Source: Bremia lactucae
Taxonomy: Eukaryota > Oomycota > Peronosporomycetes > Peronosporales > Peronosporaceae
DNA: 64,000 nucleotides
Direction: 5' to 3'
Assembly: GCF_004359215.1 (NCBI RefSeq)
Contig: NC_090610.1
Location: 5,271,881-5,335,880, forward strand
The notes beneath the pieces are model-generated. The model was not told where the DNA came from. It ran no database searches and saw only the letters and a program-made list of their open reading frames with translations. The position numbers and the translations under genes are program-made. This document shows, piece after piece, positions 1 to 10,899 of this stretch (its first letter is position 1; each line of letters starts with the position of its first letter).

Positions 1-69
1 GCGCAAAAAGAGAAAGGTTTAATTAGTATCCATACATTTCTACTCGAAAGTCAATAATTAGAAACGTAC
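1..69 (-). other. Partial intron of the PP2A-C gene (donor and branch site)
   Basis: On the minus strand the sequence after the exon is GTACGT (69-64), followed by a canonical TACTAAT branch motif (28-22) and a pyrimidine-rich stretch (CCTTTCTCTTTTTG) running off the window. The acceptor and the final coding exon are therefore expected just left of position 1. A nearer TAG would give an intron of only about 30 nt without the strong branch site, so I prefer the longer intron. Confidence 0.75.
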
Positions 70-935
70 AATGTATACTGCATTTGCTCGTCAACTTCCA
101 TAATTGCGGCCTCATTTCCACAGCGATAGCAATAATTTGGGGCACTAAAAATCGTCACAACGTTGCATTTGTGGGACCAATTATATCCTTCCATTACGAG
201 TTGATGGGCTCGAGCAATAAGTGTCAGTCCATTAGCGTGATTAAATTGGTCGGAAATGTCTTGTCCAAAAGTGTACCCCGCGCCTCGTGGGGAAATGCCC
301 CAGCCAGACCGATCGTCGGGATCTGACCATAGTAAATCGCACATAGCGCCTTCATGCGGCACTTCTTGCAACCGGTCAAAACCTCGAATGTAATCGAGCG
401 TATCAATGGACGGTGAAAGGCCACCATGTAAACAAAAGATTTGGTTCTCAACGACTGCTGTGAGTGGCAAATAGTCAAATACGTCGGTAAAATAGCGCCA
501 GACATTCGGACTTCCGTATTTCCGTAGACATTCGTCGTAAAAGCCGTAGACTTGTGTAATTTGGCGGCTTTCGTGGTTGCCACGGAGAATAAAAATGCGG
601 TCCTTGTAACGCACTTTGAGGCACACTAGAAGCGTGACGGTCTCGACGCTATAGTACCCACGGTCTACGTAGTCGCCCATAAATAGATAATTTGTGTCGG
701 GTGCATGGCCACCAATGCGAAAGAGCTCCATGAGGTCGTGGAACTGGCCATGGACGTCGCCGCAGACCGTCACGGGACAGCGGACGGGCTGGACGTTGGA
801 CTCCTGAACGAGCACCTCCTTCGCCTTGGAGCACAGCTGCATCACTTCATTCTCTGTCAATGGGTTGCAGCCCAAGAGCTTCTCACACCACGTGTCCAGC
901 GTGTCGATGGACAAGTCGAACGGCGTGGAGCTCAT
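70..935 (-). CDS. Protein phosphatase 2A catalytic subunit, 3' end outside the window
   Basis: Ser/Thr phosphatase of the PPP family, catalytic C subunit of the PP2A holoenzyme. The 5' exon encodes about 288 residues from the Met at 935. Metal-binding and catalytic blocks of the family are all visible: GDVHGQ, GDYVDRG, RGNHE, HGGLSP, and the PP2A-typical [11 protein letters not shown] near the C-terminus. Similarity to animal and plant PP2A-C is nearly continuous, so PP4 or PP6 is less likely. The conserved C-terminal tail ending DYFL is missing. Reading on gives a premature stop near position 51, but a GTACGT donor at 69-64 and a TACTAAT branch site at 28-22 show that the tail is on another exon beyond the left edge. 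The start at 935 fits the usual N-terminal length of the family. The stop codon of tafazzin lies about 210 bp upstream of this start, on the same strand. Confidence 0.95.
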
Positions 936-1148
936 TTGATCCGATGGGGCAAATAGCCAAATCTTCCACCCGCCCCTTTAAAATGCAAATAAATCTTGGT
1001 CTCAAAAGCGATAAAGCATTGAAACAAAAGAAATAGAAATGGAATGGGTGAAAGAGGGTAACCTAATTTATTTTGAATTTTGTTGTATTATCGTTGTAAT
1101 TAGGTAACCTTAATATTGAATTAAAGGCAATATTCTGAAGCTCGGAAT

Positions 1149-2472
1149 CTATTGCGGCCAGGAGTGCGTCTTTTTCTCGAGAGCTAGCAACGCGTTTTCT
1201 ATTCTACGAGTTATGGCCGAGTATAGTGCTTTTTCCTGCTCTTGCGTCTCCCATGGCGAGTCTCTTGCCACGCAATTGTGAGCATACCGCTCAAAAAGAT
1301 CGTCAAAGGAAAGTGGCTCGCCGACAATTACGCCAAGGTTGAGATTTTTCTTTGGAAGCACGCTAATGACACGATTTTGATCGTCTTGAGGCATTAGTTT
1401 CTCCATATTGTAATGATACACGGGCACTACGATCGGCCTCGTCGTAGCACGAGCAATGAGCTTGCCGACTCCCCATTTCAGCCGTCCAATCTCCTCTCGA
1501 CGAGGACTTGGCCGGCCACCAAGCGCTAATAAAACGAAATATATCGTGAATAAACGTTTTGTAGCTTTACACACGTACATATAAACTTACGTTCGTCTTG
1601 TACAATCTTTCCTTCTGGAAAGATGTGCACCCATGCACCTTGTTCAACTTTGTCGAAAATTGCTCGGATCATCTAGAGGACAGCACTTTTTTAAAAAAAA
1701 TTAATTGCTAAATTGCAATAAATTACGATGGACAATACCGGATGGTCAATTCCAGCGCCGCGCTTGATAGGCAGCGACTTTGCACCAAAGAAAAAGGCGG
1801 ACGCGAGTTTTCCTTTTGTGTAGCAGTATTCTTGGCTTTGCATTTTCAGATTTTAGAAAATAAAAAAAGTGGCAACATTATCCAAATTTCGCACCTTGCC
1901 AAACTCCATCGGCTGTTTCGTGGCCACATATACCTCCATGGCATCATGCTATATATAAAAATGTAGTAAGTTATAGTTATTGCCGTCGTAAATATTATTC
2001 AAAGCTCTTACTTGGCGAATATTGCCGGATCGTCTACTGTTGCCGAGTGATTCGACACTGTGATAACAGATGTGCCCTTGGGCCGCTGGTCTAATTGCTG
2101 AACTAGAATCTCTACTCCTTTGATAGTGGAGCGGTTAAAGTGCTGCAAGTAGACCTTGGAACCAAGCGTCACGGCACCAAATAATGGGACGCGTGCCATG
2201 TCGTGCAGCCATTCAGGAAAGATCTCGGAACGCCGACCACCGTCGTATTTGCCGTCCCCTAAATCTGCAACTGGTGCGTCCACATATAAGGCCACTGTTC
2301 CCGCACTCACCGACAAGGAGCCAAAAGTAAATACACTCCTCGAAAACGAACTCACTAGACGCGAGCCGCGCCACAGCATCGGTGTGGGGAAGTGGTTTGA
2401 GATATGATAAAATTTATAATTGACAAAAACTGTCTTTGGCTCAACAATATTTGCACTTGCACAGCCAAACAA
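1149..2472 (-). CDS. Tafazzin-like acyltransferase (five exons)
   Basis: Phospholipid-lysophospholipid transacylase of the tafazzin type, which remodels cardiolipin in mitochondrial membranes. Exons (minus strand): 2472-2012, 1948-1895, 1835-1739, 1672-1591, 1525-1149, with GT-AG introns of 63, 59, 66 and 65 nt. The spliced frame is 1071 nt (356 aa). The acyltransferase H-x4-D box is NHSATVDD (His about 142, Asp about 147). The FPEG box is about residues 222-225 (HIFPEGK). The C-terminal block RLKWGVGKLIA is typical of tafazzin. The N-terminal 31 residues may be untranslated, because an in-frame Met at 2379 (MLWRGSRL) begins a more tafazzin-like N-terminus of 325 aa. Exon joints were chosen by frame and similarity, and every phase closes. 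Confidence 0.9.
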
Positions 2473-2552
2473 TTGTATTATAGATATATTTCTAACAAAA
2501 TAGAATCCAATTTTTTAACGACCATCACGCTCTACACAGGCTGATCGTAATA

Positions 2553-2575
2553 CTGTCATTCCTCTGCTAGCTTAT
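2553..2575 (+). repeat. Left terminal inverted repeat of the pogo-type element
   Basis: CTGTCATTCCTCTGCTAGCT (plus TAT) matches the reverse complement of 4654-4676 at 19 of 23 positions. The preceding dinucleotide is TA (2551-2552). Confidence 0.8.
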
Positions 2576-2759
2576 AGTCCCAGTGGAAGGGATACAGAAT
2601 TGGAAATTATAAAAGATTTGGAAATATCATTACTACATTCGAATTGTGTCAACATGGTTTGTTAGGGGGTTCAAAGCTGTGTTTTAAGGAGGATCAGCAT
2701 GCTGATAGGAGACTATAATTCTAAACGAGTTTAAAAAAATTGAAATATCAAAATTCGTC

Positions 2760-4329
2760 AAGTCTAAGGTCCACCTCATCATCAAACAGAAACATAAAGC
2801 CTGCCGAAAGAAAGCGGCAGACAAAAAGAGGAGCTAGACCATGCTGGCTTCTTGGGCAGAGGAGCGGTTCAACCTCCCTAATGAAATACGCAGGCTACAA
2901 TCAGCCACATCTTTAAAAAGAGTTACCACCAGTTTGAGGCTATGGTGTGACGAAGCTCAGTGCCAAACGACCCCGGATTGTCCAACACCCTGTTGTGGAG
3001 GAAGCTGTTGCATCCTGGGTCCTTCCGTGGAGTGGCCCTGACTGAATATCTCATTAAGATGAAAGCCAAGACCTTTGCACAGAGCCCCAATGTTTCAGAT
3101 GATGCAATTGAATTTTCTGCTGGCTAGTTGCACAAGTTCCAGCAGCGCCACCCCAGCTACGTTCTCTTCGGAATTATGGTGAACTGACAATGAAGCAATG
3201 AAGTTGCTCTGTCTGGTCTGGTACCACAATCGCCAAGTACAGTCTCTTTGATGTCTTCATCATGGATGAAACGAGTAAGTACGTTTTGTTGGGTTTCTTT
3301 TGGAGTGATACAAGGCTAATAAATTCAACCACTTCCAGGCCTAAAAAACAATCTCGCAATAGCAAGTTGAGGGTCTGAAAAAGAACAAGGTTTCATAGAT
3401 GTTTTCCTACTAAAATTTCCATATTATTTCCTATAGTAACTGTCATGCTTTTAGACCCGCTTAACTCTCGCTTCCACATCAAATGCGGACGGGTCTGAGA
3501 AGCTTCCGCTTTTTCATCGGGCATGCTAGGGAACCGCGTGCTTTCCAAAAAAGACTAATGCTCAACTGTAATTATACTATCGATACAACAACAGAGCCTG
3601 GATGACCGGTGTTTTCTTAGGAATGGTTGCTAAAGCTAGAAGCTGACCTGAAGGTTTGTTCTGATTCATGCAAAGTTCAAAAACAGTTCGTTTTGTACTC
3701 TCATCACTTGTTGCCTTACAGAAACAGAAGCGCATGATCCTTCTCTTCCTTGACAAGGCTCCCTTCCACATTTGGGAGGACCTTAAACTTATTCACGTCA
3801 ATGTTCTCCTCCTACTGCCTAATGCATCATCCAGGATTCAGCCAATGGATGCTGGCATCATCTCAGCATTCAAGTGCCATTATCGCCGCCATCAATTTCA
3901 GAATGCCCTTGACCGAGACAAGCGTGGAGAGGTTGAGATGTACAAGGTAGACCAGCTCACAGCAATGCGTTGATTAATGGCAGCCTGGGACGAGATCACA
4001 AGTCAAATTGTTGCCAACGGCTTCAATTATAGTGGTTCGTTCATTCAGGGTGGACAGCAGCAAGTGCCACAAACAGCAATGGAAGATCTGAATGAACAAG
4101 TTGTAGGACAAGTGCCACAGAGAACATAAACGTATACGCACCATACTCCAAGCTGCTTTTAATCGGCTCTCACTGCGCAATACCGTGTCGTTAAAAACTC
4201 CTCAATCCAATTGAAGAGGATGAGGCAGCTCACATCGAATTGGCTGATGATGAGATCCTGGCATATGTGCAGCATTCTGAGGAGCAAAATGAGGAGGTGC
4301 CAGAGGAAGAGGAAATGCTCTTATTCTAA
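2760..4329 (+). pseudogene. pogo/Tigger-like (CENP-B family) transposase pseudogene
   Basis: Pieces of one transposase appear in order in different frames. An N-terminal helix-turn-helix segment comes first (about 2841-2930). A CENP-B/Tc5-type DNA-binding segment follows at about 3057-3170 (KAKTFAQSPNVSDDAIEFSA), with an in-frame TAG where the family has Trp. The first catalytic Asp is in a MDET motif near 3260. The segment at 3668-3973 has the second Asp (LDKAPFH) and the third (IQPMDAGIISAFK). An acidic tail at about 4200-4329 ends in a stop, as in Tigger proteins. The order of DDE/D blocks and the flanking inverted repeats support the assignment. Multiple frameshifts and stops show it is dead. 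Confidence 0.85.
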
Positions 4330-4653
4330 AAAGCAGAGAAGCTCCAGAAAATTATTATTACTTATTTTTTGCTAAACATTACCAAACCTGAGCACCGCAA
4401 TGCTCTTAAAGAAGCTCGCAAAATGCAACATTATTACGCCATGGTAGCACTGTGTTGGCTCCTGGATTTTATAATCATTTCTGCCTAATCCCTCCCACCA
4501 TTTCTTATTTTCCCTCTAATTGTGATAAACTCGACTTCTGTTACCTTATGTTCTCATTGAAATCTTATTAAGTGTTATAATAGTATCTCACTAGGATCGA
4601 TGACTGTGGATGCCAAATCCATAAAAAAAACAAAAATTATTAAGTAGCGTGGG

Positions 4654-4676
4654 ATAAGATAGCGGAGGACTGACTG
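4654..4676 (-). repeat. Right terminal inverted repeat of the pogo-type element
   Basis: Read on the minus strand it begins CAGTCAGTCCTCCGCTATCT, a form typical of Tigger/pogo termini. The following dinucleotide on the plus strand is TA (4677-4678). Confidence 0.8.
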
Positions 4677-4699
4677 TATATATATACATTCCCCGTCCT

Positions 4700-5050
4700 T
4701 TGAAAGTCATACGTCGGACAGTCGACTAGGGACTTTAGTAGCAATTTATTTGCCACTTTAATTTTAAGGTGATGAGGTTAACCTCATCACCTCGGGCAGT
4801 AACACACAATGTTTGTGTGTGAGGAGCAACTTTCGTCAAAAGGCCTGCAAATTATGTTGACGTTGCTGGATCAGTAGGGCGCTCCGCACATGCTGACCCC
4901 GACCGCTTTTTGACGATACGCATCGCCGTTGCGATTTCGCAACAGCGTCGGATCCGCGTCCTCCGCTGTTCCTAGCGGAAGGTCGATCGTGTTGCTCAGT
5001 GTTTCTGACAATCACAGGCAGCGTCGAAGTTCGACCACTCGACTAAGGCA
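4700..5050 (-). pseudogene. Inverted gag zinc-knuckle/protease fragment in B1
   Basis: The reverse complement of this stretch aligns with 10880-11200 of B2. Shared landmarks are the CTCACACACAAA run, the GATGACGTTAATCTCATCACC-like segment and the AGGAATAGCGGAGAACGCGG-like segment. It therefore lies antisense to the rest of B1. Its position directly before the sense-oriented protease region means that the 5' part of B1 has been flipped. Confidence 0.75.
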
Positions 5051-5269
5051 AGTGATACGAAACAAGAATGCTCGTTTGGAAAGCAACATCCATTAATTTT
5101 TTTAAAAGTCTGTCGTTAAGAGACAGTGCGATAGTCCTAGATCGACTGAAGAGTCGATCGTAGAGAATTTCGCTGTGGTTGCGCAACCACAGCCAGATTC
5201 AATTGGAATAATACTCACCAAATAAACTTGAGGGAATAAGTCACCAAGATTCGTGGGAAATAAGTCTCC

Positions 5270-5500
5270 AGAAACCTGTGGTCAAAGGTTCCCAGGTACT
5301 TTTGAAAATAAAATCCAAAGAGGGAATTGAGACAATAAATGTCTTAGTAAACAATGGATCAGTATAGGCGCTTATACACTTGATCTGTTAGCGCCTCCGA
5401 AGTTAGCTTTGAAGATTAAACGCTACAACCGAAACGGTTCCTGCGTGATCTGCGTAGTGGCAAAGTCAAGCAGATCTGTGTATTTGTCACGGATGACAAG
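5270..5500 (+). pseudogene. Ty3/gypsy protease remnant (B1)
   Basis: Translation shows KPVVKGSQ and VLVNNGSV blocks also present at 11570-11700 in B2 and, inverted, at 40100-40300. In this family these lie around the aspartic protease region. Stops break the frame. Confidence 0.55.
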
Positions 5501-5869
5501 TGCGTGGTCGATATTCGGTCGGCAATAGTTTTTCCTGTGAACGAACGGGCTCATCGATGGACGAAAGTATCCTCGATGAGAAGACTCGGATGGAACGTGT
5601 TATGCCCAATCCCGGGAGTCTTTATATACAAATCTTTTATACAACGAATTCAAAAATGTATTTTCTAAATCCGTACCGTGCGAGTTGCCTAAGGATAAAG
5701 GCACCCGACAGAAATCGTCCTGATACAAGTCATTAAACAGTGGCCATTGCCTCGTGAACAATATTTCCGATCGACAAATATTTTGCTGATCGCTTAGCAG
5801 CAGGCCATGTAAGGAGGAACCCCCCAAATAGCCCTCCGACCTTATGTGTGCGTAATGCAACAGGAGGAT

Positions 5870-6310
5870 GGTGGATTGTGCATGCGTTCAATAAATTGAA
5901 CGCTGCAACGGTACCGGCTCAAGCGCCGATACCACGTAAATATGTAATCATTGTTGATATGTTAAAGAGTACCATCTTTTCGTCAATGGATCTAATGAAT
6001 TGATTCTATCAGATTCTTATGCATGAGCAGAGAACCCGCTCAAAGCAGTAAGCACCTCAAGCAGAATGCGAAAGAGAGGCTAGCAATGCTTCAGGCGCTA
6101 AGTAATGTCCCTGCAACATTCAACAGATGTGGAACCAATCTGTTGAAATCGGTGCGGGATTTCGCACCGAGCTATTTTGACGACGTCTTCGTTCATCATA
6201 ACAGAGCCACGAGCGGAAAGTCGGAAAGTTGAAGTACATTGTAACCACGTCCGAAAGGTTCTTACACTTATGCGTAAGCACAAGCTGTATGCAAATCTGA
6301 AGAAGTGTTA
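5870..6310 (+). pseudogene. Reverse transcriptase remnant (B1)
   Basis: The segment encodes a VHAFNKLNAATVPAQAPIPR block, then a catalytic-Asp block (FSSMDLM, followed by a stop in place of the next residue), then the YFDDVFVH box at about 6172-6195. These are the ordered motifs of gypsy reverse transcriptase. Several stops and a frameshift separate them. Confidence 0.8.
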
Positions 6311-6339
6311 TTCGCTGCAAGCTAAACTCCACTTCTTGG

Positions 6340-7200
6340 ATGCATCGTGGTAAACACAGTGTACGCCATGATTCGGAAAATATCAAGGCGATCTCCGATT
6401 GGTCTGTGCCAGTCGATGTAAAGGGACTTCGAAAGGTCCTCGGCTCAGCGGCGTACCTGCACCGGTACTCACGCAATTATGCTGAAATGATACTACATAT
6501 TTCTTCTTTGTTGAATAAAAATATAAAGTGGTCAGGGAACGCTGATTGTCAGCGTTACTTTGAGGGCATCAAACAAAGAAAGCGGCGTACCTGCATAAGC
6601 ACTCACGAAATTATGCCGACATGACACTACATCTTTCTTCTTTGTTAGAGAAAAATGTAAAGTGGTCATACAACGCTGATTGTCAGCGTTCCTTTGAGGG
6701 TATCAAACAAAGCTTGATGCAATCGCCAATCCTGGCGAATATGGACCAAGACAGACCATATCATGTGGTCTGAGACGCCAGCGGTTTTGCAATCGGGTAT
6801 GCGTTTATGCAATTTGAAACAGACGATGCAAACCGCGTAGTGTGCTATCAATCGCGTCAGCTTCAACCAGCAGAACGCAATTTAGTAAGTGCATGACAAG
6901 GAACTACTTGCTACAAAATATGCACTGGCTAAGTTTAGGGTCTATCTCTTGGAAGATAGACCGTTCATTTCTTATACGGTCCATGCGTATTGACGCACAG
7001 CCGTACACAGTCCACACCTCTCGCAAAGAATGGCGAGATGGTTGTCTTTCTTCGCGGAGTTTAACTTCTCCGTAGATATAAACCAGGATGCCTTAATGTC
7101 GTCGCTGATGCCCTTTCGCGCCGGCCCGATTTTGAGCCGACTGCCCAAATCAATAGTGAAGATAAGCCCACTGTTGCAACAATCAACAGTGAGCATGAGC
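6340..7200 (+). pseudogene. RT connection/RNase H remnant (B1) with a 134-bp tandem duplication
   Basis: Contains the SAAYLHRYSRNYAEM block, a DASGFAIGYAF RNase H block and VVADALSRRPDFEP, which marks the RNase H-integrase boundary in gypsy elements. A stretch of about 134 bp at 6447-6580 is repeated in tandem at 6581-6714 with divergence. Frameshifted. Confidence 0.75.
6447..6714 (+). repeat. Tandem duplication, two units of about 134 bp
   Basis: Both units begin AGCGGCGTACCTGCA and end around ATCAAACAAAG. They differ by scattered substitutions, so the duplication is not recent. It lies inside the RT/RNase H remnant of B1. Confidence 0.75.
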
Positions 7201-7439
7201 CCACAGTTGCAATAATATGAGTTCTGTCGTCAACATTACTTGACGACGTTAGAAGGGCCTTTCAAGAAGAAAAGACTCTTAAAAGATTCATAGATTTCTT
7301 AAAAATCTATTACAACAATACTTAAAAGGATTGGCGACATTGTATCGATCCTCACAGATCGATACATAACACGCAATAGTTTGCTATGTAACACAGCCAT
7401 TGCTGGCAACACTCCTCGTGTCGTTATCTCTACCCATAA

Positions 7440-8160
7440 TAGTTTGCGTTTACGTATCATGCATTATTGCCACGATGCACCAATTAGTGGGCATCGTGGA
7501 CGTGAGAAGATCAACCTCACGATAAGTCGCGTCTTCTAGTGGGCGTCAGTATGAGTTTGTCCGCAAGTACATACGTGCTTGCAATGTTTGTCAATCAACG
7601 GATGAAGCCCAGTGCTTTATATATAAACTATTAAGCAGTTAAATCCCGTGCTCCATTTCAACTTTTGCCCGTTCCGGCAGAGTGTTGGGAGTCCGTAATT
7701 ATGGACTTCGTCTTCGGATTTCCCAAAGATGATCACAAGAATCATGGTGTTGTTGTATTTGTTGTTTCAGCAAGATGGTACATATTACTGCAGTGTAAAG
7801 TCGATCATAGCCAACGTTTGTGCTCGTGTCTTTATTGATACGATACGATATTTCGACTCCATGAGTTACCCCGTGAGCTAGTTTCAGATTGAGACCCCAG
7901 ATTCACAGCGGAGGTTTGGCAATCTCTGTTTGAAATCACTTGGAACACAACTGAAAATGTGAACTTCGTGCCATCCTGAAATAGGTGGGCAGACAGAACG
8001 TGCAAATCGTACCCTCGAAGAGATACTTCGCGAATACGTCCACTGTTTTGTGAGCTGGAGCGAGTTCTTGCCAAAGGTAGAATTTGCACCAACAATTCAG
8101 TGCAAGCTTCTACGAAGCATACATTGATTTTCTTGAACGGCTTACGCCACCCCCGTGTCC
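7440..8160 (+). pseudogene. Integrase remnant (B1)
   Basis: The zinc-binding N-terminal motif (HDAPISGHRGREK, then C-x2-C near 7575) is followed by core fragments including GGQTERANRTLEEILREYV, which carries the third catalytic acidic residue. The DDE core is interrupted by stops. Confidence 0.75.
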
Positions 8161-8599
8161 CCACCTTGTTTAAATAAACTTTTATTCAAGTGAAGTGAGG
8201 GATTCGCTCGAGCAAAGAACAATCTAGCTCTTGTTCGTCAGGCGGGTACTAATGTTGATTTAATTAAAATTGAAATAGACGAACTTAGTGATAGCGATAA
8301 GGCTATTACTGACTTTGATAACGATGCTGAAAGACTCAGCATGAAAACAATAATAATAGAAAGAACAATAATACTCTCACAAAAAAGAAGAATGACATCT
8401 TCGCAGTGCGCATCGTTCGCACTGAAGACGAAAACACAACCGAGTCGGCAGGAAAATCCCTGCTGGCTAGAGAATCAGTGGTCCGTTTCATACAGGGTTC
8501 CATCGCTGACGCGGTGAAATGACAAAAGCGGAACTCTGACAAAAATGGAAGAATAAAATTCATATTATATTTCAGCGATTAATTTTACTGGCCACGGTA

Positions 8600-9280
8600 A
8601 ATCTACCAAAACCTATAGTGACGAACGTGTACTGCCCAAGTATATCAATTCATTTCGTGTACTGCACCGCCAAGGCAATGCATACACAATCGAGCTGCCT
8701 CGTAGGATGCGTGCGCATCCTACGTTTTATGTTGGGCGCCATTACCCTTACCATCGGTACGAGGCTTCTTCCGATTCCAAATCACCCCGGAACGGTTTAA
8801 GGCGTCTGCCAAAGCCTGATATTCCCGAGCTTAAGAAAATATAGTCTCGGGACGGAGTCTGGTTCTCGTAAACCAGACGATCTACTCTTTTCTCAAAGAA
8901 AGAGATCTTTTAACGAGCTGTCACCAGCTCGTTGTGAAGGGACTGATAATTCCTTTCGTTCGCCAATTGATCAGTCGCAACTTGCGCACAACTTCTCAAC
9001 TGATCACGAGATAATTATCAACCGTCATCGATAACTCGCGGCGACGGGATCGCTTATGATCAATGTCCTCCCGTAAACAAAGAAGGACGTGATACAAGTC
9101 ACGGTGTTGACTCGGGTACGAACGAGGCGAACCCGATTTTCCACCCTCCTTCACACCTATTGACAGATTCGAGTTGTGAAAAGTGTTTCTTTGTTGAACG
9201 CTTCTCGAACCACCGTGAGGTGAATGGGGCTCAAATGAGTTATTTAGCTCATTGGCGAGGGTATCCATATGGACCAATTA
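8600..9280 (+). pseudogene. Integrase GPF-type module, linker and chromodomain remnant (B1)
   Basis: 8640-8760 encodes FRVLHRQGNAYTIELPR and HPTFYVGRHYPY, the post-integrase module of chromoviruses. 9150-9280 encodes FFVERFSNHREVNG and SYLAHWRGYPY, a chromodomain with its aromatic and W-x-G-Y core. In the linker (8790-8990) the minus strand is better conserved than the plus strand when compared with B2 (motif RVDRLV.ENQT). Confidence 0.7.
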
Positions 9281-9299
9281 TAAGTTACCTATAAATGAG

Positions 9300-9453
9300 T
9301 GGTTCCTGAAAGGCGGGAACACGTTCGTACTTAGTACGACTAAAAAATCTTCCTAACGAGTTTTAATTTTTTACTTGATACCTTATACTAGGGCTGAAGG
9401 CTTCCTCAAGCGCTTAGTCTAAGCTAGTGACGGGACATTCTAGCCCCGTTACA
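9300..9453 (+). repeat. Probable 5' LTR end and primer-binding region of B2
   Basis: The stretch ends CCCCGTTACA (9444-9453), the 3' LTR terminus seen in other elements here. CCTGGTAGCACTTAG follows directly, and a similar CTTGGTAGCACT follows the family A LTRs, so this is probably the primer-binding site. The left LTR boundary is not clear. Confidence 0.5.
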
Positions 9454-9479
9454 CCTGGTAGCACTTAGTAATTCTTCTC

Positions 9480-10870
9480 ATGCCCGAGTTTGGGATAAGC
9501 GAATCGTTGTATTTTGACGCTATAAATTTGCTTCTGGAGCACGCGACCTTTCTCATCTCACTGGTGTTGAGTGGGATACCCTCAGTCGCCTCGCGGTTAT
9601 ATCGGGAGAGGTTTCGTCACGTCGCTGATGAGATCAGCGACCCCCGACGCACACCGTCTCGCCATACATTAGTTTTATGGCCCGCGAGCTCGCTGTATAG
9701 AATCGGCTAGGCTTAACACACGCGTGATCTTAACGGAACGCTTTTGTGAAGACGGAACCCTCCTTCTACTCAGGAGAAGGTAAAAAAAAATTAAAATTCG
9801 ATTGTCGCTAAATCGATGATTTTGAAAAGTAGACATCGCCATCGCATATAGGCTCCTCGAGACGCCCAAGTCGAAGGTCAAATTCCTCCTTTCCCATCTC
9901 ACCGGGAAAGCCAAGGAATAGATCCTTGGTAAGGTCGCTGTAAGGTTCACTCATTTTAGTGAAGGCGGTCGAAAGTATAAGTTCGGCCGTATGCGGGCGA
10001 GCCGCTAGGGCTATGTTGTTCGCTTTTCAAAGAGACGAGCAACATGCGGCTATAGCCGAGCTCATCCAACATAAAATCGACGGGGCCATGAAAACGTAAC
10101 CTTGCTTCACCAGCAAGGCTCTCAACACGCAAAGGTGTAAAGTATAAAGAGTGCTTAACAGTTGAAACTGTTCAGACAGCACCTTTCCATGCTGCTAGCA
10201 GGCCGACGCTTCCGCGTCGACCCAAAAGATTAAATATTAAAATTTCTTAGCTTAAGGCAGTTTAAGATGACTCCCTTTCAAGATGATTCGTCAAATTAGA
10301 CGACGCCTTTGAAGCTTGCTGCATCAATGATGATGCGACAAAAGTGAGAGTCGGCATGTTTAACTTAGTTGGATGTGCCAAATCTTGGGCAGTAAGGCTC
10401 AAGCTTCACTACCCGTTTGTGTTTGGGTCCTATGAGGTCTTTGAGACCCGGCTCAAGCAAATATTTGGACCGCCACGAGCCGAATATAGGGCTTGAGCCG
10501 AGCTCCTAAATTTGACGCAGGGCAAGCGTGACCTTCACGCTTATGTCCAACATGCACGATACTTTGTAAGTTGTATCGTGAGTCATCCAATAGATAAACA
10601 AACGCAGGCAACTGTGTTATTTAAAGGGCTTGCGGACGGTCCTACCTGTTCCGGTCCGAGCTAGAGACGCTAGACTAAGCCATTTCTGTAGCGGAAGATG
10701 AGGACTTCAGCCTGAAACAGGCTTTCGACCCTTATCGTCCTTCGAGACAACAAGAAAACGGAGGTATAGAACCCATAAATCTCTTGTGTGTAGAGAGCGA
10801 GGAACCTCGCTCTTCAAGTTAAGACCGATTGCAAAAAAAAGAATCGTTGCCAGAAGACGGGCCACGAAGC
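9480..10870 (+). pseudogene. gag remnant with zinc knuckle (B2)
   Basis: An opening frame at 9480 gives 76 residues. The retrotransposon gag domain is readable at about 10330-10640 (VFGSYEVFETRLKQIFGP, LHAYVQHARYFVSCIVSHPI). A reduced CCHC-like knuckle, RCQKTGHEAYEC, lies near 10840-10875. Stops and shifts occur throughout, so it is not functional. Confidence 0.65.
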
Positions 10871-10899
10871 CTATGAGTGTAGTGCCTTACGTCCAGTAA

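Larger units (their letters stand above)
2553..4676 (+). mobile_element. pogo/Tigger-type DNA transposon (decayed)
   Basis: A 2.1-kb element bounded by imperfect terminal inverted repeats (2553-2575 and 4654-4676, 19 of 23 positions identical) and flanked on both sides by TA, the target duplication of the Tc1/mariner-pogo superfamily. The interior encodes remnants of a CENP-B/Tigger-like transposase. It sits between the tafazzin gene and the first gypsy tract. The coding part has stop codons and frameshifts, so it is not autonomous. Confidence 0.85.
4690..9300 (+). mobile_element. Ty3/gypsy retroelement copy B1 (decayed, no clear LTRs)
   Basis: Remnant of a chromodomain-bearing Ty3/gypsy element. 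Order on the plus strand: an inverted gag/protease piece (4700-5050), protease (about 5270-5500), reverse transcriptase (about 5870-6310), RNase H (about 6340-7200), integrase (about 7440-8160), integrase C-terminal GPF-type module (about 8600-8760) and chromodomain (about 9150-9280). All parts contain stops. The same segments recur in B2 (9.45-14.9 kb), which shows that both belong to one family. Confidence 0.85.

Noticed and set aside
51..69. End of the PP2A protein at the stop near position 51
   Set aside because: It would remove the conserved C-terminal tail, and a strong donor plus branch site indicate that this stretch is intronic.
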